From: Oscarella lobularis
Lineage: Eukaryota; Porifera; Homoscleromorpha; Homosclerophorida; Oscarellidae
Assembly (NCBI RefSeq): GCF_947507565.1
Contig: NC_089181.1
Location: forward strand, 2,427,614 to 2,491,613
Direction of reading: 5' to 3'
DNA: 64,000 nt
Each line of letters starts with the position of its first letter. Position 1 is the stretch's first letter. Positions 34,087 through 44,699 of the stretch are shown one piece after another. The notes under the pieces were generated by a model. It made no database searches. It was not told the DNA's origin and saw nothing but the letters and a program-made list of their open reading frames with translations. Position numbers and translations under genes: made by a program.

Positions 34087-37000
34087 TTACTTTAAAAGCT
34101 CTTGCAGAAAAGCTTCCTTTTCCTCTTCTTTGATGTGATTCGAAGGAAATCCAGGTTGCTTCAGAAGAGCCTAATAAACAACAATTCCTTAGATTAACAA
34201 CAATCTCCTAAACCCTCTTAGAATTACTGTCATTGTAGATGCGAGAAGTTCAGGGAAAAATCTTTTCATTGATGTTAATACTGGCCGCAAATGATACAAA
34301 TGAGATTTAGTTGAACTGTCGCCAATACTCTGCAAAGAAAACAAATCGAAAAAAGAAAACATGTTTCCCTTTCTTTGAAACCCGTAGAAAAGTAGTCATC
34401 AAATCGTTCGCACTCATTTCAATAATACGACTGGCCTCCGGACGCCCGGGCGTGGCAGAAATAAAGAACTTCTGCGAGAAGAACAAGGGTGTATATGCGT
34501 GCACACGCCAGTGCATACCGCGGCGCTGTTTTTACCAAATATAGACTCGCCCAGTGCTTGACGTCCTTTTCGGGATGCGGAAGAGCGGCAATGGCTGTGC
34601 GCGCACCAAAAAGATTTCGGGATGAAAAGGTCATAAATTGCCGGCCAACACAATTACCGCATTGAACAAGCTTGTGACAATCTTCACTCGAATTTAACGC
34701 CATACGAGGAGCAGATTTGATTGCCTACAAGAGAACAGAAATGAATTTCGCGACAATTTCAATTTTTACGTACAGTCGTAGTCAAGGTCATGAAGTGCTT
34801 GCAAATGCCTGGGTTTTTCTCCAGGGCTAAAGCAAACCGCGTTATCAGCATAGTATTAGCAAGATACGTCCAATAATTGAACAGACCGTCGCCAAAGATC
34901 GCTAAGCCCACGGCAGTGCACTCTTTGTAGAGATGCGTGAGAATATGCACGTGCTGCGGATAGTCACCAAACGCAGTCACAACCTGCAGAAACGATTGAA
35001 CTCGCTTCCTTAAAACGGACACGCTAATATACGGATGCAGCAGCTGTCAGCAAGTAGGGAGGATGAGTGACATGACAGCAAAATGACGAAATCACCAACT
35101 CGCACAGGGGCTCGACGAGGGGACTAAAATGATCCCCAGTGGCTCTGATTCCCACTTTCATACACTCGGTAAACAACTAAGAAATAATTCCACTTACAAC
35201 ATAGCGTATCCCCACGCCAAACGACCTACTTCGCTCGGCTTGGGGTAAAATAGCCACGGACGAACGAGAGCCAGAAAATGTGGCCAGATTTTGATAAGCA
35301 GCGATGCCACCTACGCAGAAACAGAAATAGAAAGAGTCGGTCAATTATCTCATCCTCTTCGCCGACCGTCTTCTCGTGAGGCTGTGTCATATTTCTAAAC
35401 ATCAACGTCAGAAGTTCCAACTCCTTTTCAACAGACCGATAATGCTCGTTCGTCTTCTAAAAATTGATGTAGTACAGAGAAAAAAAAGGAGAAGTAATAG
35501 CTTCGGACATTGTTTTCGACCATTGTCAGAGCCCGAAGACTGTCGAATCTCGGAGTATAAATCTGTTCAAGGTAAGAACTGGCCTCTTCTTCAGGCAATT
35601 CGTCGATGATGAGGCAGAAAGTCTCAAATATGCGACTAGATCCATTGAGCCTGTCCACGAAACCCTAGGAAGAATCAAAAATAAAAAAAACCGACTCGGA
35701 TTCTCGCAATCACACCAAGCACTCGCGAATAAGATCAGGCAGAATGGGAATTAGATGCGTCGAACATTCACGCGCCACGTCGACGAGAGCTAGAGAGGCG
35801 GCAGCCTCGACTCTAAGCAAACGTTCCGAAGCCTCGCGAGTCTTCAACAAGCAAGTGACGATGACGGATACGATGTCCGTCAGAAATTCGGGATGCATGG
35901 CGAACCACCACGAATATGAGCCAATCGCCAGAAGAAGTTGAAAAGCGATTTTCTCGTGAAAGACAATGCGCGGGATAAGTGCGAGAATCGTGCCGAGTAA
36001 CTCGCTTTCCTCGTCGACGATGCTCTCGGAAACGGATTTCAATAGAAAAATGATGGCTTCGAGAGATTGCCACGGAGTTGCGCTCTGTTCGGCGACGACT
36101 ACGCTGAAACGGTGACCTATCTCTTGAAGGCACCAAACGCCGAGCAACTCGTGGAGATAGCTCTAGAACAAAAATTGAAAAAATACAAGCGCTTTCTGTT
36201 GAGCCTACAAGAACGCCTCCCAGTTCCGCCCTATAGAAGTCAAAGTTATGCTTAGAATCTGTAAAAATATTCTCTCGTCACTCGTGAAATTATATAACTG
36301 CTCTTATCACCTTCATCCCACGATGGATAGTCAGGCGAGATAAGCAGTTTTCGGTGAATAGTCTGAAAAAAGAGCGAGAAATTAATAACTATTATTATTT
36401 GATTAGTTTCTCCTGACGACCTCCAATAGCAGAGGAAATACGTCGCCATACGTCGAAACAATTTTCGCTTTCTCTTCAGGTGACAATTCCATCCACCGCT
36501 CCTACGAGGTTATAGTAATAATTACGCGCACAATAGATATTATCTCTCTAACGATGATCCGATTCCACGCATTTATTGCCAAATCGCTGCTCCTTTCGTC
36601 AACAGGATAATGACCAGGCATGGCCGTGATGTCCTACAGAAAAAAAGAAAGAAACGTCCTCACTCCTAATCAAGTGCAAATGGCTGTCGTTACCAAAAGA
36701 AAACAAATCAAATCGTGTCCTTCTGCAGACGCGGTCGTAAACGTCGCGTTGGCTTCAATAAAATGGGTCACCAAGCGAGCAATCCCGTGGCACGTGTCGA
36801 ATTGTTCGTTTCGTTTCAATTCGGCGAACATTGGATGGAGTTGCATAACAAACTGAGCTATCTCGGCGAAAGCGTCAGGATATCTTTTTTTAAAAAAAAA
36901 AGATCTCCAATCCAACCTAAATAATAATAATAATCAGGAGGAAAAATACCTTTCGTTGTTTGGATGTGACAAAATTTCCAACAAGAGGTCCACGGATGAC

Positions 37001-38167
37001 GAGACGTTGTCGTCCAACGATGCCACACTCTTGAATAGATACTGTAAGAGCGGTTGAGCTTGAGGCACAGGCAAGCCAAACTGAGCCCATTTCTCGAGAC
37101 ATTGTGCCATCTAAGGAATCGTAGAGAAGGTCACAGGAGTGAGGAGCGTTGGCGCTGTTCTCACCTCTTCTCGAACTGAAGGGTCGTCCAAATACAACGA
37201 AGATTCCGCAATGGAAAGGACTATAAATGAAGGCAATGACGTCTTTAGATAAAGTCGAAATACCTCCTCACCTCTACAGGCTGCTTCTTCTAGTACTGGC
37301 CTCAAGGCAGACTTTCTTTCACTGCCCATCTTTCTGAACTAAAATTTAGATTTCTTCCCTCAATAAAAGGCACATATAACTACAATTAATGAACTCAACC
37401 TCTTCTGGTAAAGAAGCAAGAAATGACATTGCAGACCTTCTAACAGCCAGCTTGTCCTAAATGACGTAAATACTGACAGCAATAACAATATTACTCTATG
37501 TAACCTGTTCGTCGACAGAATCTATTGCTTCATTAAATATTTGCAAGCAGAAGTGCACAGATTGCTGCCACTGATCGGGACTCAGAACCAGCACCAGCAA
37601 AGCCAACTACAGAATTACACAAGACTTGATGCTCTGGACTTTATTTACTCTGCTCTCACATCGTCGGCAAGTTTGTTCATGACACTTCGAAATCTCTTGC
37701 CACGCTTAGCAAGGACGGTAAAAGCTTTGAATAGATTCACTTTCAGTGACTCGGCGAAGTCTGGATTCGCTTTCACGTCGGGCCTACAGTGAAAAGGGGA
37801 CACTGCCATGCATTGTTTATCGTTTCACTTTCGTGAGGAATGTACCACGTATCGCGGAGTTTCGCGTAGATCGTTCCCGCTCCGTAGAATTGGATTTCTT
37901 CTGACTGCGAAAACGAGCGTGCGTGCAATTCCATAGCGAGGCTTTTTTCCTACCGTTTCGTGACTTAGACAGTCAAAGGCCATCTGCCAGGCCTCGAATG
38001 GCTTTTGCAACCGGCACAGAGCTGCGTTCGCTCTCATCTGCTCGTCCCACGACTTGGCCGTATAAAGATTCTTTAGAATCTGCGTGATGACGTTTAAAAT
38101 GTGCAACAAAAGAGGGCAGCAGCGTCAAGAGAACCTCTGCGATGTCATCTACGCCAATGCGATCCAT
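34087..38167 (-). CDS. IPO13: Importin-13
   Basis: Karyopherin-beta that carries cargo both ways through nuclear pores; known cargoes in other animals include MAGOH-Y14 and UBC9. Exon 1 is MDRIGVDDIAE, joined across a 55-bp intron to ILKNLYTAKSWDEQMRANAA and FEAWQMAFDCLSHE. The next exon, EIQFYGAGTIYAKLRDTWYI, resembles human IPO13 (EIQYFGASALHIKISRYW). Further matches in order are CHGIARLVTHFIEANATF (about 36800), PGHYPVDERSSDLAINAW (about 36610-36560), a long HEAT-repeat exon at 36147-35710, and a C-terminus ALLKQPGFPSNHIKEEEKEA, which parallels ALQPPGFPSARLSPEQK in human IPO13. Stop at 34087. It spans the whole family length in many exons. Confidence 0.93.
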
Positions 38168-38203
38168 TTTTATCCGGGCTTTGTGCACGTTGGTTGTTTA
38201 CAT

Positions 38204-38656
38204 TTACCCCATAACCCAGTCGAGCACATAAAACCAATAATAGGTCATATGAAATCCTTCTCTCGATTCGGCAGTCCAACATCCCGGAAGCGGCGACTCT
38301 TTTAGGCCAGGATGCTTTGGTGTGACGTAGCTGTAATTCCAAGCGATGTCGCACGACGGCGACGACGCGTCCTCGATCACAGACGAGTAGAATGTGAGCG
38401 AAATCATTCCAGACTTGTCGACTTGGTACGTCATTGGTCCGTGATCGCACTCGCCGATCTGTATTGTATTTGTGTCGTTACGCGGCTGTCCGGGCTTCTG
38501 GGGCGGAGTCTTCACTGTTGCTATGCATTTTCGTCCGAACGATTCGGGATACCAAGTGTCGTTGACTGTAATAAGAAACGTTACTTGAAGCACAGCTCCT
38601 TGCTGTTGTTTCGTCAGGAAAAGGAGAAACAGAAGCAGCAGAAGTCTGAACGTCAT
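38204..38656 (-). CDS. Small secreted protein, unrecognised
   Basis: Single-exon frame of 150 codons. MTFRLLLLLFLLFLTKQQQG is a clear signal peptide. The mature part is beta-rich in appearance, with four cysteines (C at GRKCIAT, GECDHG, PSCDIAW and PGCWTAE) and potential N-glycosylation sites (NDTW, NDTN, NYS). I do not recognise the family. It lies 36 bp upstream of the importin-13 start on the same strand, and only 62 bp from the divergent sialidase-like gene, which is also secreted. Confidence 0.65.
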   Translation of the reverse strand: MTFRLLLLLFLLFLTKQQQGAVLQVTFLITVNDTWYPESFGRKCIATVKTPPQKPGQPRNDTNTIQIGECDHGPMTYQVDKSGMISLTFYSSVIEDASSPSCDIAWNYSYVTPKHPGLKESPLPGCWTAESREGFHMTYYWFYVLDWVMG

Positions 38657-38718
38657 GTTATTGATCCTAGGTCACGTGCGACGTGACCTTCTAATGTAAA
38701 TCATTGCATTAGCCCAAA

Positions 38719-41540
38719 ATGCTGCTTATCGGTCTCGTTCTCGTTCTGTGTGCGTCGTGCTACTCGGATAGCCCTTCGCCTCCAACACAGGATCCTCGTT
38801 ATTTGTCTAACGGCAGCGAAATGCTAGTTTCTGGCTATTTGGACCAGCCCTACTGCGTCGTGGACGCGAGTCGCGCGAGACGATGGGTTTGCACGATCAC
38901 TCAGGACTCGCAGCACGAAGGCGGACAAGGAGAGCGCGTTGTGAGGTTGGAAAAAGGAGGAGATAATTGCATGGAGAGTGGCTTAATTTTTTTGTACGCC
39001 TAAATTTTAGTTTGTTCAGCTCGGACAAAGGAAAGACCTGGTCCCATCCTCTGGCCTTGGAGCCCAATACATCACTCGCTAATTCTTATTCTACTATACT
39101 GATTACACCTGCAGGTGGTTACTGTTGCTGGTACTAGGGTGTAAATTATTCTCTTTTTCCAGGTAGGATCTATGCCATCTATAACATGAATTTGGATAAC
39201 GTGACGATGCTGCCATCGGGAAAGCCTATTAGCAGATCAGATGAACTGGGACACTTTGGTAACAATTAATCTGTGGACAAGAGAAAAAATGGAAGTTTTT
39301 ATTTTAGTTATGAGATATTCTGATGATGGTGGAGAAAGTTGGTCGTCTGAACGTTACGAAGTACCATATAGGTATCCCAAATGTTCTTAGTGTATTTGTT
39401 TTAACTTATTATGCAGTGGCGAGTCATAGAGTAGTAGACACTAATCATGTAGTTCAGGCTTACGTCAATTGATGAAAGTAATAGTTGGCTTGGAAAAGTG
39501 AAAATAATGTGGACTGTTGATCAGTCCAAAGTTCACGAGGGAATTCTCTATTTCTCGTTCACAAAAATAGGCATTTATCCTCAGAATGCACCAGAAGAGG
39601 TGACTGCATATATTATTGAAATTGACTACTCTCCTCCTCTGGCGCAATTTGAACTTATTCTTTGTCTAAGTAAAATACGTAGTAACTGAACGGTTCTAGG
39701 GCAACTCCTATTGACACAAGTAATACATGGAATGGTACAGTTAAAATAATGTGGACCGTTGATCAGACTAAGACACTCGATCGAATTGCGTACTTTTCGT
39801 TTACCAAAATTGGAACATATCCATACTCTCCACCAGAGGAGGTGGGTATCAAATCTTCGCACGAATGATGCATTTCTTACTTACAATCAGGTCTGGTTTA
39901 TGAGATCAGAAAACATAATGACGGAGGAAGATCCAATGAAGGCATATCAATATAATGCATCTACTTCACACTGACGAGACAATTCGTTTCTGTATCATAG
40001 ATTAAATGGGATTTGCTACCTGAAGGAGACCATGGTATTCCTCCGCCAGGTGGAAATCCCAACATAGCCGAAGAAGGTCACATACTTCCTCTATCAACTG
40101 GAGGCTTTTACGCTGTATTTAGAACAACGCAGGTGACTTTCAATAGACAATCTTTATTTGAATAATTTATAATTTTTCTTGAAGGGTTATTTGGGCGCTT
40201 CATGCAGTCCGGCGGGAATGCACGCTTCTCACTGGAATCCTCCCAGTTTTGCCGAGTATTGGGATAGCACACCACAAAAAGTAATTACCACAATGTACCT
40301 CTAAACGCCTACTGTAGCAACAAATTTCATAGCGATTATATCTGAAAAATCCAAGAGGGCCTATAACAATGAAGCAGTTTAGCAATGGCATGTATCTACT
40401 CTTGTACTATAATAACGGTGAAACAGGTACAACGCTAATGAAACGTGGATGCTGTTTTCACTCCTGCAATCAATTGCAGGCTTTACATCAAGAAATCCTT
40501 ACTGGCTCTCGTCAGGAATTTTAAATTCGAGCGGAGATGGAATTCTATGGTCTCAACCGGAAATCATACTTTATGAGAGAGACCCATCCGGTCGACCCGG
40601 ATATCCTGGCAAGAAGACACTTTGATTCGTCAACGTTTTAGAGTAAAGCTATTTAAAATTTTAGATTTCATAGAGGATGAGTTGATTTATATAACTGAAA
40701 CTCAGAAGACGACAGCAAGAGTACATCAGGTTAGTGGTTTGCCCTTGCAAGGATCCATCCGTGAACTAAAACATGACTTAGATTGATCCTCATCTTCTCA
40801 AACTTTTGTTCCAACAACGGACCGTGAAACTGAATCCAATGACTACTGAAGGAATAGTCTCAACATTCAACTCAACGGAAGACGTACCTAACGACCACAG
40901 TACATATATGCGTTTTTAGATGCATTTTTTAGTATACTTCGTCTCCGCGCCTTCCTGACTTCTCGCAATACAAGTATCGTCAAGGAGTGACAATTGACCT
41001 CTGGATCGAGCGTCATTCCAACTCAAGTCCAGGTCAAAAGCTCCTTGACTCAAGAAACGCAGAGGGACAGGTTTGCGTATGCACGAAGCTCTTGGCATTC
41101 ATTACACTCATTCGTTAGGGAATTTACGTAGTAGTCGGTGCTGATCACAATATTACTGTGGGAATGAAAGATTCTAGTGGAAACGAGGCTTCTCACGGAA
41201 CAGATTCGACCTGTACGGCTGCTCTCATGGTAACCGGTTTGCATCACATTGCTGTCGTCATTGACAACGGACCCTTTCTCATGTATTTCATTGTGGATGG
41301 GCTTGTCTGTGACGGTGGACGAGATGCAGCCGTTGGATTCAAGTGGATAACGAATTCGGTAAAAGAAAATTATGTCAAAGTTGAATTTTTTAATTTTTGC
41401 TTTCGTAGCTTTCTGACATCAACGGTTCTCCCAAATTGTTTACTGCACCAGACTACACTGGTGTCATTCGTCTTGGCCACATATACAACGTTGCTCTTTT
41501 GACATCGGAGGTTATTGGTTTGTATCGCAATGGTCTCTAA
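38719..41540 (+). CDS. Secreted sialidase-like (Asp-box) protein with C-terminal LamG-like domain
   Basis: Signal peptide [16 protein letters not shown], then a beta-propeller with Asp-boxes: [11 protein letters not shown] across the first intron, [12 protein letters not shown] (about 39310-39345) and [11 protein letters not shown] (about 40535-40555). Family hallmarks also include [14 protein letters not shown] and, late in the propeller, [18 protein letters not shown] with ARVHQI, a pattern known from bacterial and invertebrate exo-sialidase-like proteins. The C-terminal exons (about 40980-41540) form a concanavalin/LamG-like domain, [20 protein letters not shown] and [15 protein letters not shown]. 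Stop at 41538-41540. Exon 39891-39941 appears to end at a GC donor. Two 142-nt exons at 39458-39599 and 39700-39841 are duplicates meant to be used one at a time. Whether the enzyme cleaves sialic acid is not shown; catalytic residues were not verified. Confidence 0.82.
39458..39599 (+). other. Mutually exclusive exon A of the sialidase-like gene
   Basis: 142 nt, encoding [10 protein letters not shown]...[10 protein letters not shown]...[17 protein letters not shown]. It begins one base before a codon boundary (joining the phase-2 exon ending at 39371) and ends exactly at a codon, before a GT donor. About 31 of 47 residues match exon B by eye. Confidence 0.88.
39700..39841 (+). other. Mutually exclusive exon B of the sialidase-like gene
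   Basis: 142 nt, identical in length and phase to exon A, encoding [10 protein letters not shown]...[10 protein letters not shown]...[17 protein letters not shown]. If spliced after exon A, the frame shifts and hits TGA after four codons. If both are skipped, the frame is also broken. Exactly one of the two can be used in a productive mRNA. Confidence 0.88.
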
Positions 41541-41662
41541 CTTTATTTTTGTTTTTTTGTATTTTGTTTTGTCCTTACGTATTTTTTATCCGGGTAGGAA
41601 AGTGGCGCCTGCGCTTTCTTTCCTTTCGTCACGCGACCCCGATCTGTCCATCCGCGCTGGTC

Positions 41663-42825
41663 ATGTCTCGTCGTTTCGGCAATCCGGACGGGACGAAAGT
41701 CTATGTCGGCGACTTGGGCATCCACGGTGACAAATACGAACTCGAGCGCAAGTTCGAACGCTTCGGACGCCTACGCGAAGTGTGGGTCGCGAAAAATCCG
41801 CCCGGATTCGCCTTCATCATGTTCGAAGACCATCGCGACGCCGAAGACGCGGTAAGAGCCCTACACGGAACGCGTCTGTGCGGCCAAGTCGCGCGCGTCG
41901 AGATATCGCACGGAAGACCAAAAGCGCGAAGGTAAAACGCATCGTTTCGGCACAAACACCACCGTAACTGTCTTCCCTAGACGTGGTCGATCCCGTTCGC
42001 GATCGAGATCTCGCAGTCCCTATCGCCGTTCGTCGCGTCGGTGAGTAAATCCCCATTTTCCACGTGCAAGGGCGCATTTTTCATTTGATATCTCTGTTAT
42101 CGTCGAACGCACAGCGCTAGTTATTAGAAAACCACATCCAAAAAAACCAAAAACAGCCGCTAAACGACTCACTCACTCTCTCTCCCATCGATCGCAACAA
42201 CGCTGCATGTATGCCGTCGACGATACGATACGACTACCGTCTCGTCGTCGTCTCCTTCTCCTCCTCCTCCTCGTCTCTTTTTCATCTGCATGTGCGACGA
42301 TACGACTGCCCGTCTCGTCTTCGCCCGTCTTATCGTCGCGCGCACGACGAGAACGACTCGTTGAAAAATTTTTTTGAAAATTGAATTTTTACGCATTGCA
42401 CGTTCTTTTTTTTGTTCTGATAGCTACAGGAGTCGGAGTCGGAGTCCCCGTCGGAGTCGGAGTCCTCGTCATCGGCGGAGTCCCAGTTATGGACGCCGAC
42501 GATCGCGAAGTCTGAGCTATGGACGAAAACGTTCTAGAAGTCCGAGTTATGGAAGGAAAAGGTCTCGGTCAAGATCTAGGTCTCGGTCAAGAACGCCAAG
42601 GAAAGTCGCAGGGGATAGGTAAATCAGATACACAAAAATTTTCCTTTTCCTGTTTAATTTTTCTTGTTTAGAGCCCATTCTAGGTCGCAGTCAAGATCCA
42701 GGTCGAGGTCTAAGTCCAGGTCTAAGTCCAAAGAGAGGTCAAAGTCAAGATCAAAGTCCAAGTCGAGAAGCCAGTCTCCGGTGAAATCGCCTGGAAGATC
42801 AAAGTCAAAGTCAAAGTCTCCTTGA
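41663..42825 (+). CDS. SR splicing factor (RRM + RS domain), SRSF3/SRSF7-like
   Basis: Nuclear splicing regulator. Exon 1 (41663-41931) encodes one RRM with RNP2 KVYVGDLG and RNP1 [10 protein letters not shown], then HGRPKAR. Exon 2 (41981-42040) starts the RS domain, [20 protein letters not shown]. Exon 3 (42424-42618) has repeats of the form [12 protein letters not shown] and [18 protein letters not shown]. Exon 4 (42672-42825) has a run of RS, KS and QS dipeptides, stop at 42823-42825. The [11 protein letters not shown] signature is that of SRSF3/7. The single long intron (383 bp) splits the start of the RS domain from the rest. Neighbour 43695-44369 is a convergent paralogue. Confidence 0.93.
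42041..42423 (+). other. Long intron of the SR gene with an internal direct repeat
   Basis: 383 bp, against about 50 bp for the other two introns. It contains two related segments near 42212 and 42290 that each begin CTGCATGT, then GACGATACGAC and CCGTCTCGTC, roughly 78 bp apart, with many further CGTCTCGTC-like words and a CTCCT tract at 42255-42275. Introns of this position in vertebrate SR genes often hold a poison exon used for autoregulation; here no clear exon with both splice sites stands out. Confidence 0.6.
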
Positions 42826-43694
42826 GTTGTTAGTGGGCACGCGCGAGTGTAGTTAAGTCTTTGTCTTCTCTCTCTCTCTCGAGTCAGACTGATTTTTTGC
42901 TGATTGTTTCTTTGTCGGCGCGCGCTTGTTGTTGTGGCAATAAAAATACACATCTTTTACGAATTGGTTTGACCGTTGGTGTATTAGACGAAGACGAAAA
43001 AAAGAGAAAACATGCATGTACGAAGCACAAAAAAAGAAGAAGAACGTTGGCCAAGTTCAGTAGATAGAGAGACGAAGACGAAGAGACGTCGGCCAATTCA
43101 ATAGCGTCTGCTCCTGTGATGAACGGCATCAGCAGAGTACCGCCACTAGAAACAGAAGATTTACCTGACAGGTGACCTATGCCGATCACTGTCGGAAGAA
43201 GAAGAAAAAAGAAAAAAATAGATTAGTATGCGGAAGATAGGCGGATAGAGCCCTCCCATGTTCCCACAACTGCATCCCACCGTACAATTACCTTTCTTTA
43301 CGTAATGACTACCCATGTTAGAAAAGTTGGTTTGGCGAAGGGGGATGTCATGTCACATGCAAAGGCGAGAGGAGAAACGAGTCAGTAGTCAGTAGTCAGT
43401 AGTTGATTACAGACAGACACACAAGACAAGTAGTGGTTGGGTGGCCACATTCGATGAAACAAATCGAAACTGACGGCATTTTTTTGTTCACGCGCGCGTG
43501 AGAGACGCCGACACATGTCGATTGCCGCGCAAAAATGCATGTGAGTGGACGGGCAGGGTACGCTACCGAAGAGAAGGAACGAAGGAACGAAGGAAGGTAG
43601 AGAGGGAGGAAGTCAAGAAGTAGACAGACAGGCAGAGGAAGTAGGTAGGTAGGTAGGTAGGTAGGTAGCAGGTGGGTAGCTCTTTCTCTCTCTC
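42826..43694. other. Convergent 3' region between the two SR-type genes
   Basis: No gene seen in 869 bp. It has AATAAAAATA near 42940, a possible polyadenylation signal for the plus-strand gene, a CAGTAGT triplicate near 43382-43401, a CTC-rich (TC)n run at 42867-42881, and a purine/GTAG-rich low-complexity tract toward 43560-43694. Confidence 0.6.
43641..43668. repeat. (GTAG)7 microsatellite
   Basis: Seven uninterrupted copies of GTAG in the 3' region of the minus-strand RNA-binding protein gene, 27 bp past its stop codon. It would be CTAC repeats in the transcript. Length polymorphism is likely. Confidence 0.9.
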
Positions 43695-44369
43695 TCACTC
43701 TCTGGGATAGTCGCTGTAGACGGGCCCCCGACGAGGGGGCGAGGAGCGAGTGCCGTAATGATCGCCGTAACCGCCCCGATCGTACCCACCACCGCCGCGT
43801 CGATCGTCGTAGCTGCCGCCGCCGCCGCCGCCGCCGCGTCGATCGTCGTAGCTGCCGCCGCCGCCGCCGCCGCGTCGATCGTCGTAGCCGCCACGTCGAT
43901 CGTCGTAGCTGCCACCTCCGCGCCTGTCGTCGTAACTGCCTCCGCCGCGCCTATCGTCATATCCAGAACGTCGATCGTCGTAGCGTCTCGGCGAACTTCG
44001 ATAGGTCGGCGGAGACGTTCGACGACCGCCTCCGTCGCGTCCACGATAATCGCCGCCGCCACCGCCGCCGCCACGCCAACCGCCGCCACCGCCGCCGCCG
44101 CCGCGCGATTTGCCGTGGGAAATGGCGACTCGAACTTGTCGGCCGCACATGACTTCGCCGTCGAGTCCTTTAACGGCGTCCTCGGCGTCTCGCGAGTCTT
44201 CGAAGATGACGAAGGCGAAGCCGGGCGGATTGCGAGCGACCCACACCGATTTTAGGCCACCGTACGACGCGTACGATTCGAAACGTCGTTTGATCTCCTC
44301 CTCGTTGCCGTCGTTCTCTAGGTTGCCGACGTAAACTTTGCAGTTTTCGGGATCGTTGCGTCGAGCCAT
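43695..44369 (-). CDS. Intronless SRSF-type RRM protein with Gly-rich YDDRR repeats
   Basis: Single-exon gene of 224 codons. The N-terminus has an SRSF3/7-type RRM: RNP2 [10 protein letters not shown], then [20 protein letters not shown] with RNP1, and HGKSRGGG at the end. In place of an RS domain there is a run of glycines, a short SPP/RSSPRR element, then about seven repeats of the type (S)YDDRRGGG with Gly runs of variable length, and a tail [18 protein letters not shown] before the stop at 43695. Such RGG/YDDRR tails bind RNA and phase-separate in other proteins; here that is inference. It is a clear paralogue of the neighbouring plus-strand SR gene through the RRM. The absence of introns suggests either retroposition or intron loss. 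Confidence 0.9.
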   Translation of the reverse strand: MARRNDPENCKVYVGNLENDGNEEEIKRRFESYASYGGLKSVWVARNPPGFAFVIFEDSRDAEDAVKGLDGEVMCGRQVRVAISHGKSRGGGGGGGGWRGGGGGGGDYRGRDGGGRRTSPPTYRSSPRRYDDRRSGYDDRRGGGSYDDRRGGGSYDDRRGGYDDRRGGGGGGSYDDRRGGGGGGGSYDDRRGGGGYDRGGYGDHYGTRSSPPRRGPVYSDYPRE

Positions 44370-44699
44370 GGTCGATTACCGCGCATGCGAAGTGGACTAC
44401 GGTCGAAGCACATGGCGTTAGCGCGCTAGGACGCGGTGAAGAATCGCCTCGGAGAATGTTTATTTATCAATTTGTCTTCTTTTCTGGGTTTCTCTGCTCC
44501 CTCCTGCCTTGTCAGTGTCTATATTCAGGTTCTCTTAATTCTCCGTGCTCGCTATATATAGAGTTTCGTCAACTTCCGTGATGTTGGAAATGCTAAAACG
44601 CCTGAAAGCCGTCAAAGATGTTTGCGTTGCTAATATCCTGTTTACGGCTCCCGGTAGCGTCAGTTCCAAGGCACCTTTGTCCTCGAAAAGACTCGCATT
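44370..44699. promoter_or_regulatory. Divergent promoter region between the RRM protein and the Tolloid gene
   Basis: 330 bp separates the start codons of the two genes. It contains a TATATATA run at 44553-44560, about 140 bp upstream of the Tolloid ATG, which could serve as a TATA element for that gene. No other element is obvious. Confidence 0.35.

Noticed and set aside
41817-42077. Minus-strand Arg-rich frame opposite the SR gene
   Set aside because: Antisense of RRM/RS codons; the plus strand has RNP motifs and good splice sites.
43758-44255. 165-codon plus-strand Ala/Val-rich frame
   Set aside because: Antisense of the YDDRRGGG repeat gene, produced by its trinucleotide composition.
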